Source: Serripes groenlandicus (Eukaryota > Mollusca > Bivalvia > Cardiida > Cardiidae). From it: a stretch of 64,000 nt of DNA. The stretch covers positions 54,675,136-54,739,135 of the forward strand of contig JASEVX010000013.1 of assembly GCA_031761405.1 (NCBI GenBank), written 5' to 3'. This document shows, one piece after another, positions 23,588-36,128 of this stretch. Positions within the stretch are counted from its first letter, which is position 1; each line of letters starts with the position of its first letter. Both the position numbers and the translations under genes were made by a program. The notes under the pieces are model-generated. The model made no database searches and was not told the origin of the DNA. It worked only from the letters and a program-made list of their open reading frames with translations.

Positions 23588-26253
23588 TCAGTCTTCACTA
23601 TCCGTCTGTACGTATGGAGTCCTAGAAAAATCTATTCTATTATGTATACTAAATGTTCCGGTATCACCATCCTCTGAATTAAAACCAATCCCCCATTTAT
23701 CCAAGATGTATTCCTTTACTGCGGACAGGTCGTGTTTAGGATTAACTGTTACACTCATATGAATGTATATTTTGTTGTTTGTCTGAGACAGACTGTCAAC
23801 CAAACATTGTACACACTCTAATGTCATTGTTACTATGAGCCGTATATCTTCTAGACTTGTCAGCTGTGAACAATTCAACAATTCTTGTCCGCAGTCAATA
23901 CTCCATAGATCTAAATGGCGCAAGTTCTTCAATGTTGGTAGGACTACACCCACCATCTTCTGATAAACAGTGTATATGGATGAATTCGTCTCCATAACTC
24001 GGGGCAAATATGGATTACCCAACCCGAGTTTTTGTAGACTTGTTGAGTTCTCCAAACACTCCACAAAGGACATCCCAATGTTCGCACTATAAAGTTCACA
24101 TTCCGTCAAAGGTATACCATGACCTATTTCAACGTGACCATCCAGATCATTCAAGTTCAAATAATTCAGCGTTTTATGGCGTAACAGGTCTATCTTATAA
24201 AAACACTGGTTCTGTTCACAACTGATACAACGTATGAATCCGAGCTTTATTTCTCTTAACTGTGTACTCCCTGATAGGTATTTTGCTAAATTCTCAATAT
24301 TTGAATGTGAGAGATCAATTTCTTCTAATCCAATGCAGGTTATATGATTCAATGTATGTATTGTAGATATAAAATCATCCATATTCACATAAGTATCCGA
24401 AGAACCCCATCCTTCTACATGTAGACATGCCAGAGATGACACACATCCTTTTATTAAACTAGTAAGATCGATGACACGTCTCTGTGAAGAAACATTAGTT
24501 ACACGTAATTTGACAATATTTCTTGTTTGTCCATCAATATCCTTCAACATTTCAGAATCAACAGAGAGTGACTTGATCTTCGTTGTATTTAGACACTGCA
24601 GCACAGATTTAACATTAACTGTAAAAACATCATCGTTCAGTAAATCAATATCATGCACCACGAGCTCATCTGGAAACTTTCCATCTCTATATCCTTCGTT
24701 AATGCAATCCGACAAGACACTCTGAATGGTTAAAGTACGGTCACGCAATGAAGAAATTGATCCTAAACACAGTGATTGTCTCTCTGTAAGCACTTCTTTA
24801 TCTTCATCTGCTAGTTCAGCAATCTGCCTACTCAAAGCACCAACACAGTCTGGCCTCATTCCGCTAAGGAATATCAATACCTGTGCCATTTCATGTACAT
24901 CATTCAAGCGTTTAAATGTTTGTAACATTGACTTAAGACCGTCATCATCCGAATTAGCAATATACATAGCTGCCAACAATTCTTGAAAAGTCTTGTGGAG
25001 AAAAGACAACTTCTTTGAAGGAGATGTTACTTTATTACAATATTTTGCTTGTGAAAGTAAACCAACTTTCAAACAAAATTGAACATCTTTTTCTGTTAAA
25101 TTATATATTTCAGACAGAGAATGCTCAAACACTAGGGCGTTTTCTCTTTTCTCATTGAATAAGGTGCAATAAGCTAATTCAGACAATTTGACTAAGAGTT
25201 GACCGTATTTTTGACAATGAGTACGACCCTTGAATATGTGTAGTGAGTGTAATGAACTATGTTTAATTGAAACCTGTGAATCAGGTATGACTGTTTGATA
25301 TGGCTTTTGTTGACGTCTGTCTGCCACGTCAAACAAATACTCTATCATTGCAAAGTAGATTTCTGTTTGTGTGTAACGACAATCTAAATCATCATACCAC
25401 ATACAAATAAGCTGTGTAAATATTAACGGAATCCCTATTAATTTAGTCATCTTGTTCAATTTAATGTGATCAAAAAAAGAGCGAGATGTTTTATTTTCTT
25501 TGTGTAATTTCCTGTCCAATACTTTAAGCACATTCTCCACAAACAGATTCCTATTTGAAATTCCGTTTAGTTCAATTTCTTGCCCTATATCAGGTTGTTT
25601 TGGGCGAAGAACTTCCAGTTTCCACGGTCTGGTGGTTATTATAACAGAGAACTTCTCTCTTGGATCAAGGTGCGGTAACGTGCCTGTATAGTCTTTTTCT
25701 GCAGTCCATTCATCTAATCCATCAAGAATGACTAAACATGAATCAGATTCCTTGCCCAAGACTTCATCTAACAAATCGTGCAAGCCTTTTCTGACCAAGT
25801 CATTTTTTATCATTTCAACAACATTTGACGTCTTATGGTTACGAAGAGGTACATAAAATAGAAATTTGAATGATTTTAGAAACTGTTGGTCATCATTATC
25901 AAAACTTCTATTTGCTGGTTCACTGTTAGTTGCAGTTTTTTGGTTTTTGTGAATCGTGCACCAGGATGAAATCATCTTTTGGCAAAGTGTAGTCTTACCT
26001 CGACCTGCTTCACCAACAATACACACTTTTCTAATCCGTTGTTTATCCTTTAGAAACAAGCCATGAATCGATGATATACTGTCTGATGATTTTGTGTTAA
26101 CATTGCTTTCGTTGGTTGCAGGCTTAACACGTTTCATCACTGGCATCACGAAGAAATCATATACGAGTGCCTCATCGCCTTGTTCGAGAACTGGTATGGA
26201 TGATACACAGTAACCATTGTCAATGTAGAGGTCGACTATCTCTTCCTTTAGCT
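23588..26253 (-). CDS. Terminal exon of NLR-like receptor: NACHT NTPase plus LRR-like tail
   Basis: An open frame of 887 codons plus TGA. It encodes a STAND-class NTPase of the NACHT family, which in animal NLRs binds ATP and oligomerises on ligand sensing. Visible in exon residue numbering: a pre-NACHT segment starting LKEEIVDLYIDNGY; Walker A GEAGRGKTT (80-88); Walker B LVILDGLDEW (173-182); sensor-1-like ITTRPWK (about 205-211); and the winged-helix signature FLHKTFQELLAA (about 417-428). From about residue 560 there are irregular leucine-rich stretches such as LKNLRHLDLW, taken as degenerate LRRs. No start codon is needed: the frame opens just inside a good acceptor (ttttctctcaacag) and begins with two bases (AG) that complete a codon from the upstream exon. 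A GTG or ATG near 26149-26144 would be an artificial start. No close polyadenylation signal is seen; the nearest minus-strand AATAAA is at 23168-23173, inside a MITE fragment. The NACHT call is near certain, the LRR call moderate, the ligand unknown. Confidence 0.93.
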
Positions 26254-26274
26254 CTGTTGAGAGAAAATATCAGT

Positions 26275-26578
26275 TGATTGATTAATTGGGGTTTAACGCC
26301 GTGTTCAACAATATTTTTGTCATATCACGGCTGCCAGTTCACCTATTCATGCGTTTCCTGGCTTTCTCATACCAGTACTCAACACATCATACTTTCCAAG
26401 CAACTGGCTGCTTTTCCACATCGACTGTACGCCCATTGGTGAAAGACAAATGACGCATGTTAAAGTGACTTTTGTCAAACATCGGAAAGAATTTTGGCCG
26501 TGCTGGGATTCAAACGCACATCCCCTGTATTGACAGCCCACGCTACTACCGACTGAGCTACTGGGGCTCGGCAAAGAA
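26275..26578 (-). mobile_element. SINE family A in the large intron, just upstream of the NACHT exon
   Basis: Minus-strand head: agccccagtagctcagtcgg, with B box gtgcgtttgaatcccagc. The body has tgacgcatgttaaagtgac and the left tail is ttgattgattaattggggtt. It lies only about 20 bp from the splice acceptor at 26254, so it may overlap the branch-point region. Confidence 0.85.
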
Positions 26579-27100
26579 AATATTAAACTGCTAGTTTAAT
26601 CGTTAATCAACGACAAAAGATGACCTTCATGTTGATGATTTCGAATTCATTTAACGTTACCATTTGGAGTTAACTTTTTTTGTGAGCAGAGGTAACCATC
26701 AATGAAAATACTCACGAAGAGCGCATCATATGAGATATGAAGTATGCGGAATAATCATGCTGTGTCTTAATATAGATAATATTATGTCCCTGACGTAATA
26801 TATGAACTTTATCTGACGAGGTTGGGAGAATTGATAATTGGAGAGCCTTTGGCTAAGTCTAAATCCGGCTTAAGTGGTAACTCCATCAAATCTCCTTCAA
26901 TTTTTATGATTTGTTATCAGGAGTCAAAACTAATCACTCATCCAAATTCATGAAAAACCTTGTGATCATTGTAGATGCCACATTTTTCATCCAATTGTCA
27001 TTGAAGTGCTCAGAACAATCGACTTCATATAGTTAGTTCGAACTTGGGTCACATGGGTTTAAAACCGAGGTCACTCTGTCAATTTGTAGAAACAAAAGGG
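26579..27100. other. Intron sequence, nothing recognised
   Basis: AT-rich; no repeat family assigned. Confidence 0.4.
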
Positions 27101-27104
27101 TCAT

Positions 27105-28626
27105 AATGGCCCTAGATTGCTTACCTGAGTTTATGCAATGAGATTGTTAATGCAAAACACTTGACAAAGTCTTAAACTGCTGAAATAAACAAGGGGGCCA
27201 TGTTGACCCTGGATCGCTAACCTGATTTGATTTTTTTCAATTTAGCCATATAAGCACCGCAACCTGGCGGCCATAGTTTTCATCCAATCAACATGGGTTG
27301 AGGGAATCTGAGATAGAAGGTCACCCTAGGTACATTGCTACAAAACTATTTGAAAATCGACCCAACACTTTCGTCGGAAAAGATTTTTTAAGTTTCCACT
27401 TGAGCCATATAATGTAAAATAACCCCGCCTCCTGAAGGCCATGTTTTTCGACCATTAACATGGCTTGTAGGAATCCGATAGTGGGTCACCCAAGGAACAT
27501 TTCTACAAAATTATTTGAAAATCGGCCTGACATTTTCGGAGGAGGAATTTTTAAGTTTTCACTATAGCCATGTAAGGCAAAATAGCCCCGCCCCCTAACG
27601 GCCATGTTGTTCGCCCAATCAACATGGATTGACGGAATCTGATAGAAGGTCATCCAAGGAAATTTCTACAAAATTATTTGAAAATCTGCCAACCAGTTTG
27701 GGAGAAGAATTCTGCATGGATCCAAACAATTTGAAGGTATTCTGGGATACTTTCTGTGAAGTTTCATTCCAATTGACCCACTGGTTACTGAGGAGAATAT
27801 GTTGACGGACGACGGAAGACTGATTACAGACGACGAAAGACGGACGCAGGACAAAAGGCGATCAAAAAAATGCAGTCTCCTGTGTTGAAAACATATTTTT
27901 TCAACTTGGCCTCTTGACCTCGTTTCAAACTTGACCTAGATATCTTTAAAGACAAACATTCTGACAAAATTTCAAGCTGCTGAAGCTAAAAATGCAGACC
28001 TCTAAATTGTTTACAATATTTTCCTTAAATATGGCCTCGTGACCTAGTTTTTGACCGTACACAACCCATATTCAAACTTGGTCTGCATATCATCAAGACA
28101 AACAATCTGACGAAGTTTCAATATTTTCAAGTTAAAATGCAGCCTCCAGTGTTAAACAGATTTTCCTTCAATTTGACCGTGTGACCTATTTTTGACTCAA
28201 TATGACCCATATTTGATTTAGACATAGATATCATTAAGACAAACATTCTGATAACAATTCAGGCTGCTGAAGCATAAATTGCGACCACTAGAATGTTAAC
28301 AAGATTTTCCTTCAATTTGGCCTAGTGACCTACTTTTTGACCTGACATGACTCATATTCGAACTTGGCTTATATATCATCAAGACAAACATATTGATAAA
28401 GTTTCAACATGCTCAAATTAAAAATGCTGCCTCCAGAGTGTTAACAAGATTTTCCTTCAATTTTACTTAGTGACCTAGTTTTTGACCCAATATGACCCAC
28501 TTTCGGACCTGTCCAAGATTTGATGGAGATGAATGTTCTAAATAACTTTCATAAAGATGAAATGCAAATTGTAGTCTGTAGAGTGTTAACAAGGCAAAAG
28601 TTGACGATGCACGACGGACAAAATGT
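27105..28626 (+). mobile_element. 145-bp-core element interrupted by a 163-bp-core element
   Basis: Left end aaagggtcataatggccct is a family-style hairpin. At about 27187 the frame of the 145-bp family (gctgaaataa) is broken by a second element that begins caagggggccatgttgaccc, holds four units of the 163-bp type (catggcttgaaggaatctga; ttcggaggagaagatttt), and ends near 27868. The host then resumes at aaatgcagtctcc with five 145-bp-type units (caagattttccttcaatttg). Confidence 0.72.
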
Positions 28627-29152
28627 GGAACGGAACGGGACGGAACAAGAGATGGGGCACCAGACAGGGAATATCTGTTTCCATACTTATGTATTGTACC
28701 TGCGGTTTAATAAACATTTAGTAATATCTGGTTCAGGAGGGGCATATTGTTATTAACTGTCTCTTTTATGAGTCAATATAAACAAATTAATAAATCAAAG
28801 TTGTGTCTTTATTCACTAATGCATGTCTTTACTGTCATACAATAGAAATATCTATCATGTGCGGAGTTAAATCTATAAATCTGTGAAAGCTAGTGAGGAA
28901 TAATCGGCAGATATTCACAAAGAACTGGTCAAACTATAATCATTAAAAGAATGCAGTTATACATACAGTTTAACATGCGTGAAAATAGATGCTTTATGCT
29001 TTTGTTCCGTTCCGTTCTGCAAAATACAGTTACCCACACAGGTAACTGTATAATGCTGAACGGAACAGAACAATATATATATATATCTTTATATTAATTG
29101 TTGAAAGAATATATACATTATCAGTAGTTCATTATCAAATGCATTTTGTAAA
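28627..29152 (+). repeat. Left arm of a 0.5-kb inverted repeat pair
   Basis: Matches 35257-35770 in reverse complement almost throughout (for example gacagggaatatctgtttcc, gcggagttaaatctataaat, gaaagaatatatacattatc). It contains an imperfect palindrome around acagttacccacacaggtaa at 28995-29075. Confidence 0.85.
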
Positions 29153-29572
29153 CTAGAATGGAGTGCTCCCCGGAGCAAGTGTCAAAAGTTTCAATGTAAT
29201 CCTTTGAGTAGAACAAAAGTTATTTGAAAACGTGACGAAAAAGTGTGACAGACAGAGAGACGCACGGACGGACGGACTCATGGGAGAGTCCTTGAAGGGT
29301 TATTTCGTTTGATGTTTTTTTTTTTAGGGGTGCACCCCACAAGTATGCAATTCATTCCGTAATTAACCCCCTTTTACGGAATGAATAACATTAATATGCA
29401 AATGAGATACCCGTTATAAAAACTAAAAAAAACTAGTTATCTAAGTGTCTTTATCAGGGTGGTGGATGGGCTTTAGGAAAAACACGCACCCCACAAGTAC
29501 TCTCTCATGCGGACGGACAGACAGACGCCGGACAAAGGCCAAATCAAAGTTTCATTCCAATCCAAATAAAGG
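29153..29572. other. Unassigned repeat-like sequence
   Basis: Contains gcaccccacaagta twice (near 29332 and 29484) and GACGGACGGAC-type tails, typical of ends of the tandem-core elements nearby. No gene. Confidence 0.4.
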
Positions 29573-30160
29573 CTAATCACAGTCGCTTCCAAATGGGTCA
29601 GACTGTAGAGCCTACATGCTGGATAAATAATTCACCACGTTTCCTTGATTCATGCTTATATTTTGGGAGAAGGAGCAAAAACAAGTTTGGGTTTGCTGAT
29701 CGCTATACAGAGGCCCTAGGGTTTAGGTTATCATACTATACAAACGCCGGTAGGGTTCTGATTGAGATCAGCAGTAACGGCTAATCCGATCGTTTTTCAA
29801 TTGGTCAGGTTGTAGAGCCTATATGCCGGATAGATAATTCAACGCGTTTCCTTAACTCGTGCTTATATTTAGGGAAACGGAGAAGAAATAAGTTTGGGTT
29901 TGCTGATCGCTATACAGAGGCCCTAGGTTATCATACTATGCAAAGGCCGGTAGGGTTCTGATCGAGATCAGCAGTAACGGCTAATCACAGTAGCTTCCTA
30001 ATTGGTCAGATGGTAGAGCCTACATACCTGATAGATAATTTAACGTTTACTTGACTAATGCTTCTATCTTGAGAAAAAGAAGCAATTAAAAGATTGTTCT
30101 CGTTTGACACTATATAAAGGACAAATCCAAGTTTCATGAAGCAATCCAACACAGTAACCT
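29573..30160 (+). repeat. About 203-bp unit in three tandem copies
   Basis: Units start ctaatcacagtcgcttcc (29573), ctaatccgatcg (29780) and ctaatcacagtagcttcc (29981). Each contains ggtcag..gtagagccta and ctatacagaggccctagg, with increasing decay in the third. Confidence 0.75.
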
Positions 30161-30299
30161 AACCCTGCATGATACAAAGGCTCCCATCAAAATCTAAAAA
30201 TCTACAACATAGGGTTTCAGGTTTACACTATACAAAGGCCCTTAATAAGCCAAACACGGTCTGTTCTGGAGGCATCAAAAGTAGTCTGTATGTGAAAAA

Positions 30300-30560
30300 A
30301 GGTCTTAATGTGGCGAATAACCGAAAAGAGTTAACAACATTCTGGCAAAAGGAGAAGTTGCTCGTGAAATAGCTGAAAAGAGTTGAAAACATTGTAGGAA
30401 AAAGAGGAACTGGTCATTATGAGCATTTTCACCTTTTGCCATGTTTTAAAACGTCTTCTGCTGTAGGGCGTCAAAAGTTGTCTGTATGTGACAAAAGGTA
30501 ATGAAAGTTTATGAAAACATTGTGGAATAAGAAGACGTTGCTTATTATTATATCCCCAAA
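30300..30560. mobile_element. TTAA-MITE, rearranged copy
   Basis: The inner modules occur in duplicate: gttgaaaacattgtaggaaa and gtttatgaaaacattgtgga, with ggtcattatgagcatttt as the core. It looks like two partial copies in tandem. Confidence 0.5.
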
Positions 30561-30946
30561 ACAAAGTTTGGGGCTATGTTGTTTTTATTATTTTTTATTT
30601 TATTATTTTCTTTACATTTACCTTTGTGCGGTGATTTACTCGGAGATGCTTGAAACGATCTTAATGAAACTTTGCACAAAGATAGGCCACCACTCAAAGA
30701 TGTGCAATTGACTTTCGGAATTTTCAAAATGGTTCATTTCCGGTGTTGACATTTTATCCCGCGGCGGCCATTTTTGATTCAAAATGGCCGCAAATACCTA
30801 AAAATGCTCCGATTTCGATGAAATTTGGTTTTCAAGTAGATATAGGTGTGGCAAGTTCATTTCCGGTATCAAAATTTTATCGTTGCACGCCACTTTCAAT
30901 ATGGCCGTCAACATGTTTGCCGGTTTTGGGGATATATATGTGACTT
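30549..30946. mobile_element. Small element with mirrored ATATCCCCAAAA ends
   Basis: Starts atatccccaaaacaaagttt and ends tttgccggttttggggatat. The interior repeats a module containing tcatttccggt and aaaatggccg twice. No coding capacity; class unknown. Confidence 0.5.
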
Positions 30947-31049
30947 GCTTGCAATCACAATTAGTACTTGTTACAAACTGAAACTGCTATTTAAGACGCA
31001 TGCATACAACAATATACTACATGTAATTTAATACGCTGGTTTAGAGTTA

Positions 31050-33095
31050 AAAGCATATTCCGACCGTCAATTCTGTCAAACTTTATCAACACCTAATAAT
31101 TAGTTATCATCCCATTTATAATGTCAACCTATCGTTCTCATGTATTCTGTTAGTCCTACATGATGTATACGAGAATTATGATGTTAGTATGTACTATACC
31201 CACGGTATAGTTATTGCTATTGAATTTAGAACTATTACTAGAGATGATAAATACCCCCAAAACAGCACCTTGATTCAAAATATGGCTTCTGACTGACCAA
31301 CAAAAGGGCCATAAGGGTAAAATAACATGCAATTGTAAGACCATTATGATATGCACATCTCCTCTTGGTATAGAAGCTTCATGTACAATTTTATTAAATT
31401 CCACCTAGTGGGTTGTAAGAAATAAGCCGGACAAAGTATGGCTTCCGACTGATCAAAAACTTAATAAATAAAAGGGCCATAACTCCTCTTGGTATAGAAG
31501 CTTCATGTAACATTTTATTGAATTCCACCCAGTGGTTTGTAAGAAATAGGCCGGACAGAATCTGGCTTCCGACTGCCTAACAACTTAAAATAAGTAAAAG
31601 GGCCATAACTCTGTAAAACAAGTTTATGTCGTATTGCAAGCAATACAAAAGAACCCTACCAATACTTGTTATAAGTAATATCAAAATCCATTCAAGCATG
31701 AGTGACCTTGACATTTGAGGTACAGGCCTGGTTCTTGTGCACGACACGCCATTTCACCATGGTGAACATGTGTGCCCAGTAACTTGAGAATCCTACGATG
31801 CATGGTTGAGATGCGGGCCGGAGAAGGTAGTCCTTCCAAACAGTATGCATTTTGAACTTTGACCTCTGAGTGTGACCTTGACCTTTGAGGTACAAGCAAC
31901 TTCATCATAGTGAACATGTGTGTCCAGTAACTTGAGAATCCTAAGATGCATGGTTGAGATTCGGGCCGGACAAAGTAGTCCTATCAAACAGTACTCATTT
32001 TGACCTTTGACCTCTAAGTGTGACCTTGAACTTTAAGGTACAGGCCTGGGTCTTGTGCACGACACGCTGCATCATCATGTACATGTGTACTGAGTTACTT
32101 GAGAATCCTACGATGCATGGTTGAGATGCAGGGCGGAAAAGGTAGTCCTATCAAACAGTACTCATTTTGACCTTTCACCTCTGAGTGTGACCTTGACCTT
32201 TGAGGTACAAGCAACCTCATCATGGTTAACATGTGTGTCAAGTAACTTGAGAATCCTAAGATGCATGGTTGAGATGCGGGCCGAACAAGGTACTCCTATC
32301 AAACAGTACTCATTTTGACATTTGACCTCTAAATGTGACCTTGACCTTTGAGGTACAGGTCTGAGTCTTGTGCGTGACACGCTGCCTCATCATGTACATG
32401 TGTATGAGTTACTTGGGAATCCTATGATGCATGGTTGGGATGTGAGCCAGACAAGGTACAGTCCTATCAAACAATACTAATTTTTACCTTTGACCTCAAA
32501 GTGTGACATTGACATTTGAGTTACAGACCTGTGGTTTGTGTGCGACACGCCGCCTTATCATGGTTAATATTTGTGCCAAGTTTCTTTGAAATCCTATAAT
32601 GCATGGTGAAGATGTGGGCCGGACAAGGTAATCCTATCAAAAAGTACTCATTTTAACCTTTGACCTCTAATTGTGACCTTGACATTTGAGGTACAGGCGT
32701 GGGTCTTGAGCATGACACGCCGCCTCATCATGGTGAACATTTGTGCCAAGTGTCTTGAAAATCCTATGATGCATGGTGGAGATGATGGCCAGACAAGGTA
32801 ATCCTATCAAACAGTACGCATTTTGACCTTTGACCTCTCAGTGTGACCTTGACATTTGAGGTACAGGCCTAGGTCTTGTGCGCAAAACGCCGCCTCATCA
32901 TGGTGAACGTTTGTGCTAAGTTTCTTTGAAATCCTATGTTCGTGGTGAAGACACGGGCCGGACAAGGTTAAGCGTGACTGACTGACAATCAACCAAACAT
33001 ATAGTCCCCAATAATAACATGCTATTGCAAGACCTTTAGGGTATGCACATCTCCTCTTGGCATAGAAGCTTCATGTAAAATTTTATTGAATTCCT
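31050..33095 (+). mobile_element. Element with GGGCCATAACTC module, split by a 167-bp array
   Basis: Modules gggccataactcctcttgg and cttcatgtaacattttattg occur at 31280-31540 and again at 33040-33090. The 167-bp array fills the space between, so it was probably inserted here. Confidence 0.5.
31690..32985. repeat. 167-bp tandem array (about 8 units)
   Basis: Unit includes gtgaccttgacctttgaggt, acaggcctgggtcttgtgc, catcatggtgaacatgtgtg, atgatgcatggttgagatg and cctatcaaacagtactcatt. Some units lack 18 bp (149-bp spacing). The same family recurs at 50060-50700 and 55270-56715. Confidence 0.85.
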
Positions 33096-33699
33096 GACAG
33101 CGCTCACGTTAATGGACGTATTGGGCGTTTTTACGCCCGAAAATCGATCCCGTACGCCCAAAATTGACAAGGGAGACGTCCAAGTACGTCCAGGAATTAA
33201 GGGTATACGCCGACAATCAAAACACAGGACGTATATATGTCCACTAGAAATTGTGTGTAATTATCTAAAGACACTGTATTTTGTTTTATGAAGTGTCAAT
33301 TATGGACAGTGGGAGTTATCAATTGGTAGATTTAAGCCAATCACGATCGAGAATGCGTACCCCACCCACCCCCAGATTTGACACTTGATAACGACTTCAC
33401 ACCAATCAATTCTATTTTTCATTATAAACAGCGTAGGGGTAATTAATTTCAATAACCCATGTAAAAACATACTAGGATATGATAAAAGAATGTCCCTATA
33501 TTAATTTAACTGTTTAAAGATTATTATTTTGTTTGCCTGAATGCATAGGAAACACTATTTAATTACCGATTTTTTAAAAACAAAGTTGACATGAAGATCT
33601 ATCAAAATCACAGCCAGCTGTCAAAGAGGACTTGCCTATGAAATAAATTGCATATAAGCCCATTTTAGTTCATTATTTTTTTAAAATATAAAAGAAACT
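33096..33699. other. No gene seen
   Basis: Contains a local cluster of acgcccgaaaa/cgtacgcccaaaa/acgtccaagtacgtcc words at 33115-33200, then AT-rich sequence. Nothing assigned. Confidence 0.4.
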
Positions 33700-34892
33700 G
33701 AAGTCTGGATGACCCATATTCCAACATGGACTAGATATCATCAAGACAACATTCTGACAAAGTTTCAACTTGCTCAAAGCATTATGCGGCCTCCGGAGTT
33801 TGAACAATATTTTCCTTTATTGACCTAGTTTCTGATCGAATATGACCTAGATATAATTCAGACAAACATTCTGACCGAATTTCAAGCTGCTGAAGCAAAA
33901 AATGCGGCATCCAAAGTGTTCACAAGATTTTCCTTCAATTTGATCTAGTGACCTAGTTTTTGACCCAGCATGACCCATATTCGAACTTGGCCTACATATC
34001 ATCAAGAAAAACATTCTGATAAAGTTTTATCATGCTGAAATTTAAAATGCAGTATCCAGAGTGTTAGCAAGATTACCCTTCAATTTGGCCTAATGACCTA
34101 GTTTTTAACCCGGCATGACCCATATCCGAACTTGGCCTAGATATCATTTAGACAAACATTCTGACCAAATTTCAAGCCGCTGAAGCAAAACATGCGGCTT
34201 CTACATAGTTAACAAGATTTTCCCTCAATTTGGCCTAGTGACCTAGTTTCTGATCCAATATGACCCATATTTGAACTTGACCTAGATATCTTTAAGACAA
34301 ACATTCTGACCAAATTTCAAGCTGCTGAAGCAAAAAATGCGGCATCAAAAGTGTTAACAAGATTTTCCTTCAATTTGGCCTAGTGACCTAGTTTTTGACC
34401 CGGCATAACCCATATTCGAACTTGACCTAGATATTTTTAAGACAAACATTTTGACAAAATTTCAAACTGCTGAAGTAAAAATTGCGGCCTCTGGAGTGTT
34501 AACGAGATTTTCTTTCAATTTGAACTAGTGACCTACTTTTTGACCCGACGTGACCCATGTTCGAATTTGACCTACATATTATCAAGACAAACATTCTGAT
34601 AAAGTTTCAACATGCTCAAGTTGAAAATGTGGCCTCCAGAGTGTTAACAAGATTTCCCTTCAATTCGACCTAGTGACCTAGTTTTTGACCTCATATGGCC
34701 CGGTTTCGAACTTGTCCAAGATTTTATGGAGATGAACGTTCTGATAAACTTTCATGAAGATTGGATGCAAAATGTAGCCTGTAGAGTGTTAACAAGCTCA
34801 AATGTTGACGATGGACGACAGACGACGGACGGACGCCGGACAAAATGTGATCACAATTGCTCACCTTGCACTTCGTGCATAGGTGAGCTAAA
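33700..34892 (+). mobile_element. 145-bp tandem-core element with 3' hairpin
   Basis: About eight units of 145 bp (gtgttaacaa at 34061, about 34206, 34351, 34496, 34641). Typical unit words: gacctagtgacctagttttt, catattcgaacttggcctag, atcatcaagacaaacattct. The right end is ggacgccggacaaaatgtg, then gctcaccttgcacttcgtg and ataggtgagctaa, a terminal hairpin. Confidence 0.8.
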
Positions 34893-34949
34893 AATAGCGG
34901 GAATAACGCAATTCCGCGGCCTAGAAGCATCACTGTATATATTCTATAA

Positions 34950-35060
34950 AGAATTAATATAAAGATATATATATATATTTATTGTTCCGTTCAGTTCCGT
35001 TTCACATTATACAGTTACCTGTTGGGTAACTGTATTTTGCAAAACGGAACAGAACAACGA
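34950..35060. repeat. Extra copy of the GTTCCGTT/GTAACTGTAT palindrome
   Basis: Imperfect palindrome: gttccgttcagttccgtttc ... tacagttacctgttgggtaa ... caaaacggaacagaac. It repeats the inner part of the neighbouring inverted-repeat arm. Confidence 0.7.
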
Positions 35061-35256
35061 CCTACATAACTATTCATTACTTGTAGCATGTGCATAATAG
35101 TGACGTCTAGAGGTAAGTAAATCAAAGTTCACTTGCAATGGGTTTGAATTTCCTCCCCCCTCATCAACAAAAAGAAAATCCGCAAAATGAATTCATCAAA
35201 CACAACACGAGTATAACGTTATGGTTAATTGATTTTGCATGCTTTAGATTCTTACT

Positions 35257-35770
35257 GTTTTACAATATTCATTTGATATTGAGCTACTGATAATGTATAT
35301 ATTCTTTCAACAATTAATATAAAGATAAATATATAAATTTATTGTTCCGTTCAGTTCCGCATTATACAGTTACATTATACTGTATTTTGCGGACCGGAAC
35401 AAAAGCATAAAGCATCTATTTTCACGCATGTTAAACTGTATATAACTGCATTCTTTTTAATAATTATAGTTTGACCAGTTCTTAATGATTATCTGCCGAT
35501 TATTACTCACTAGCTTTCACAGATTTATAGATTTAACTCCGCACATGATATATATTTCTATCTTATGACAGTAAAGACATGCATTAGTGAATAAAGACAC
35601 AACTTTGATTTATTATTTCTTTATTTATTTCGACTCATAATAGAGACAGTTGATAACAGTATGCCCCTCCTGAACCAGATATTACTTATTTTTTATTAAA
35701 CCGCAGGTACAATATATAAGTATGGAAACAGATATTCCCTGTCTCTTGCCCTATCACTTGTTCCGTTACG
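35257..35770 (-). repeat. Right arm of the 0.5-kb inverted repeat pair
   Basis: Reverse complement of 28627-29152. Outside it, at about 35790, the host 145-bp element's end (aggtgagctt) resumes, mirroring the host break (gacaaaatgtg) at 28626. The 7.1 kb between therefore look like one insertion. Confidence 0.85.
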
Positions 35771-35904
35771 CAAAATACAGTTAGCCTGACCAGGTGAGCT
35801 TAAAAAACCTTTTAAGTTCAACCCTTTTTATCAGAACATCATCTTCCTCAAATCGTGTTCAAGTGTGAAAGGTGTCAAAGACTAGATCAGAATTTAGAAT
35901 GAAT

Positions 35905-36128
35905 GAATGAATGTATATTGTTTTACGGCGCATCGACAGCTAAGGTCATTTAGCGCGCATTTAAATTTAATTATTCATGATCCCTGGGTAAACAAACCAG
36001 TACTAGGCTAGAAAATGTGCCTTGCCCAAGGGCACTCCACCATGACCGTAGTGCCGCGACTGGGGATCGAACCCGGGACACCCGGTTTCGAAATCCCCGA
36101 CGCTAACCACTCGACCATGGCACAGCGG
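35905..36128 (-). mobile_element. SINE family B, full length
   Basis: Left tail gaatgaatgaatg, then ttttacggcgcatcgacagc and attcatgatccctgggtaaa. The right end holds the minus-strand head with B box ggggatcgaacccgggaca and ctaaccactcgaccatggc. Confidence 0.82.

Noticed and set aside
31681..32992. Several 60-80-codon minus-strand ORFs (HHRISKLLGTHVHH-type)
   Set aside because: Shadows of the 167-bp tandem repeat, recurring at 50403-50791 and 55806-56157.
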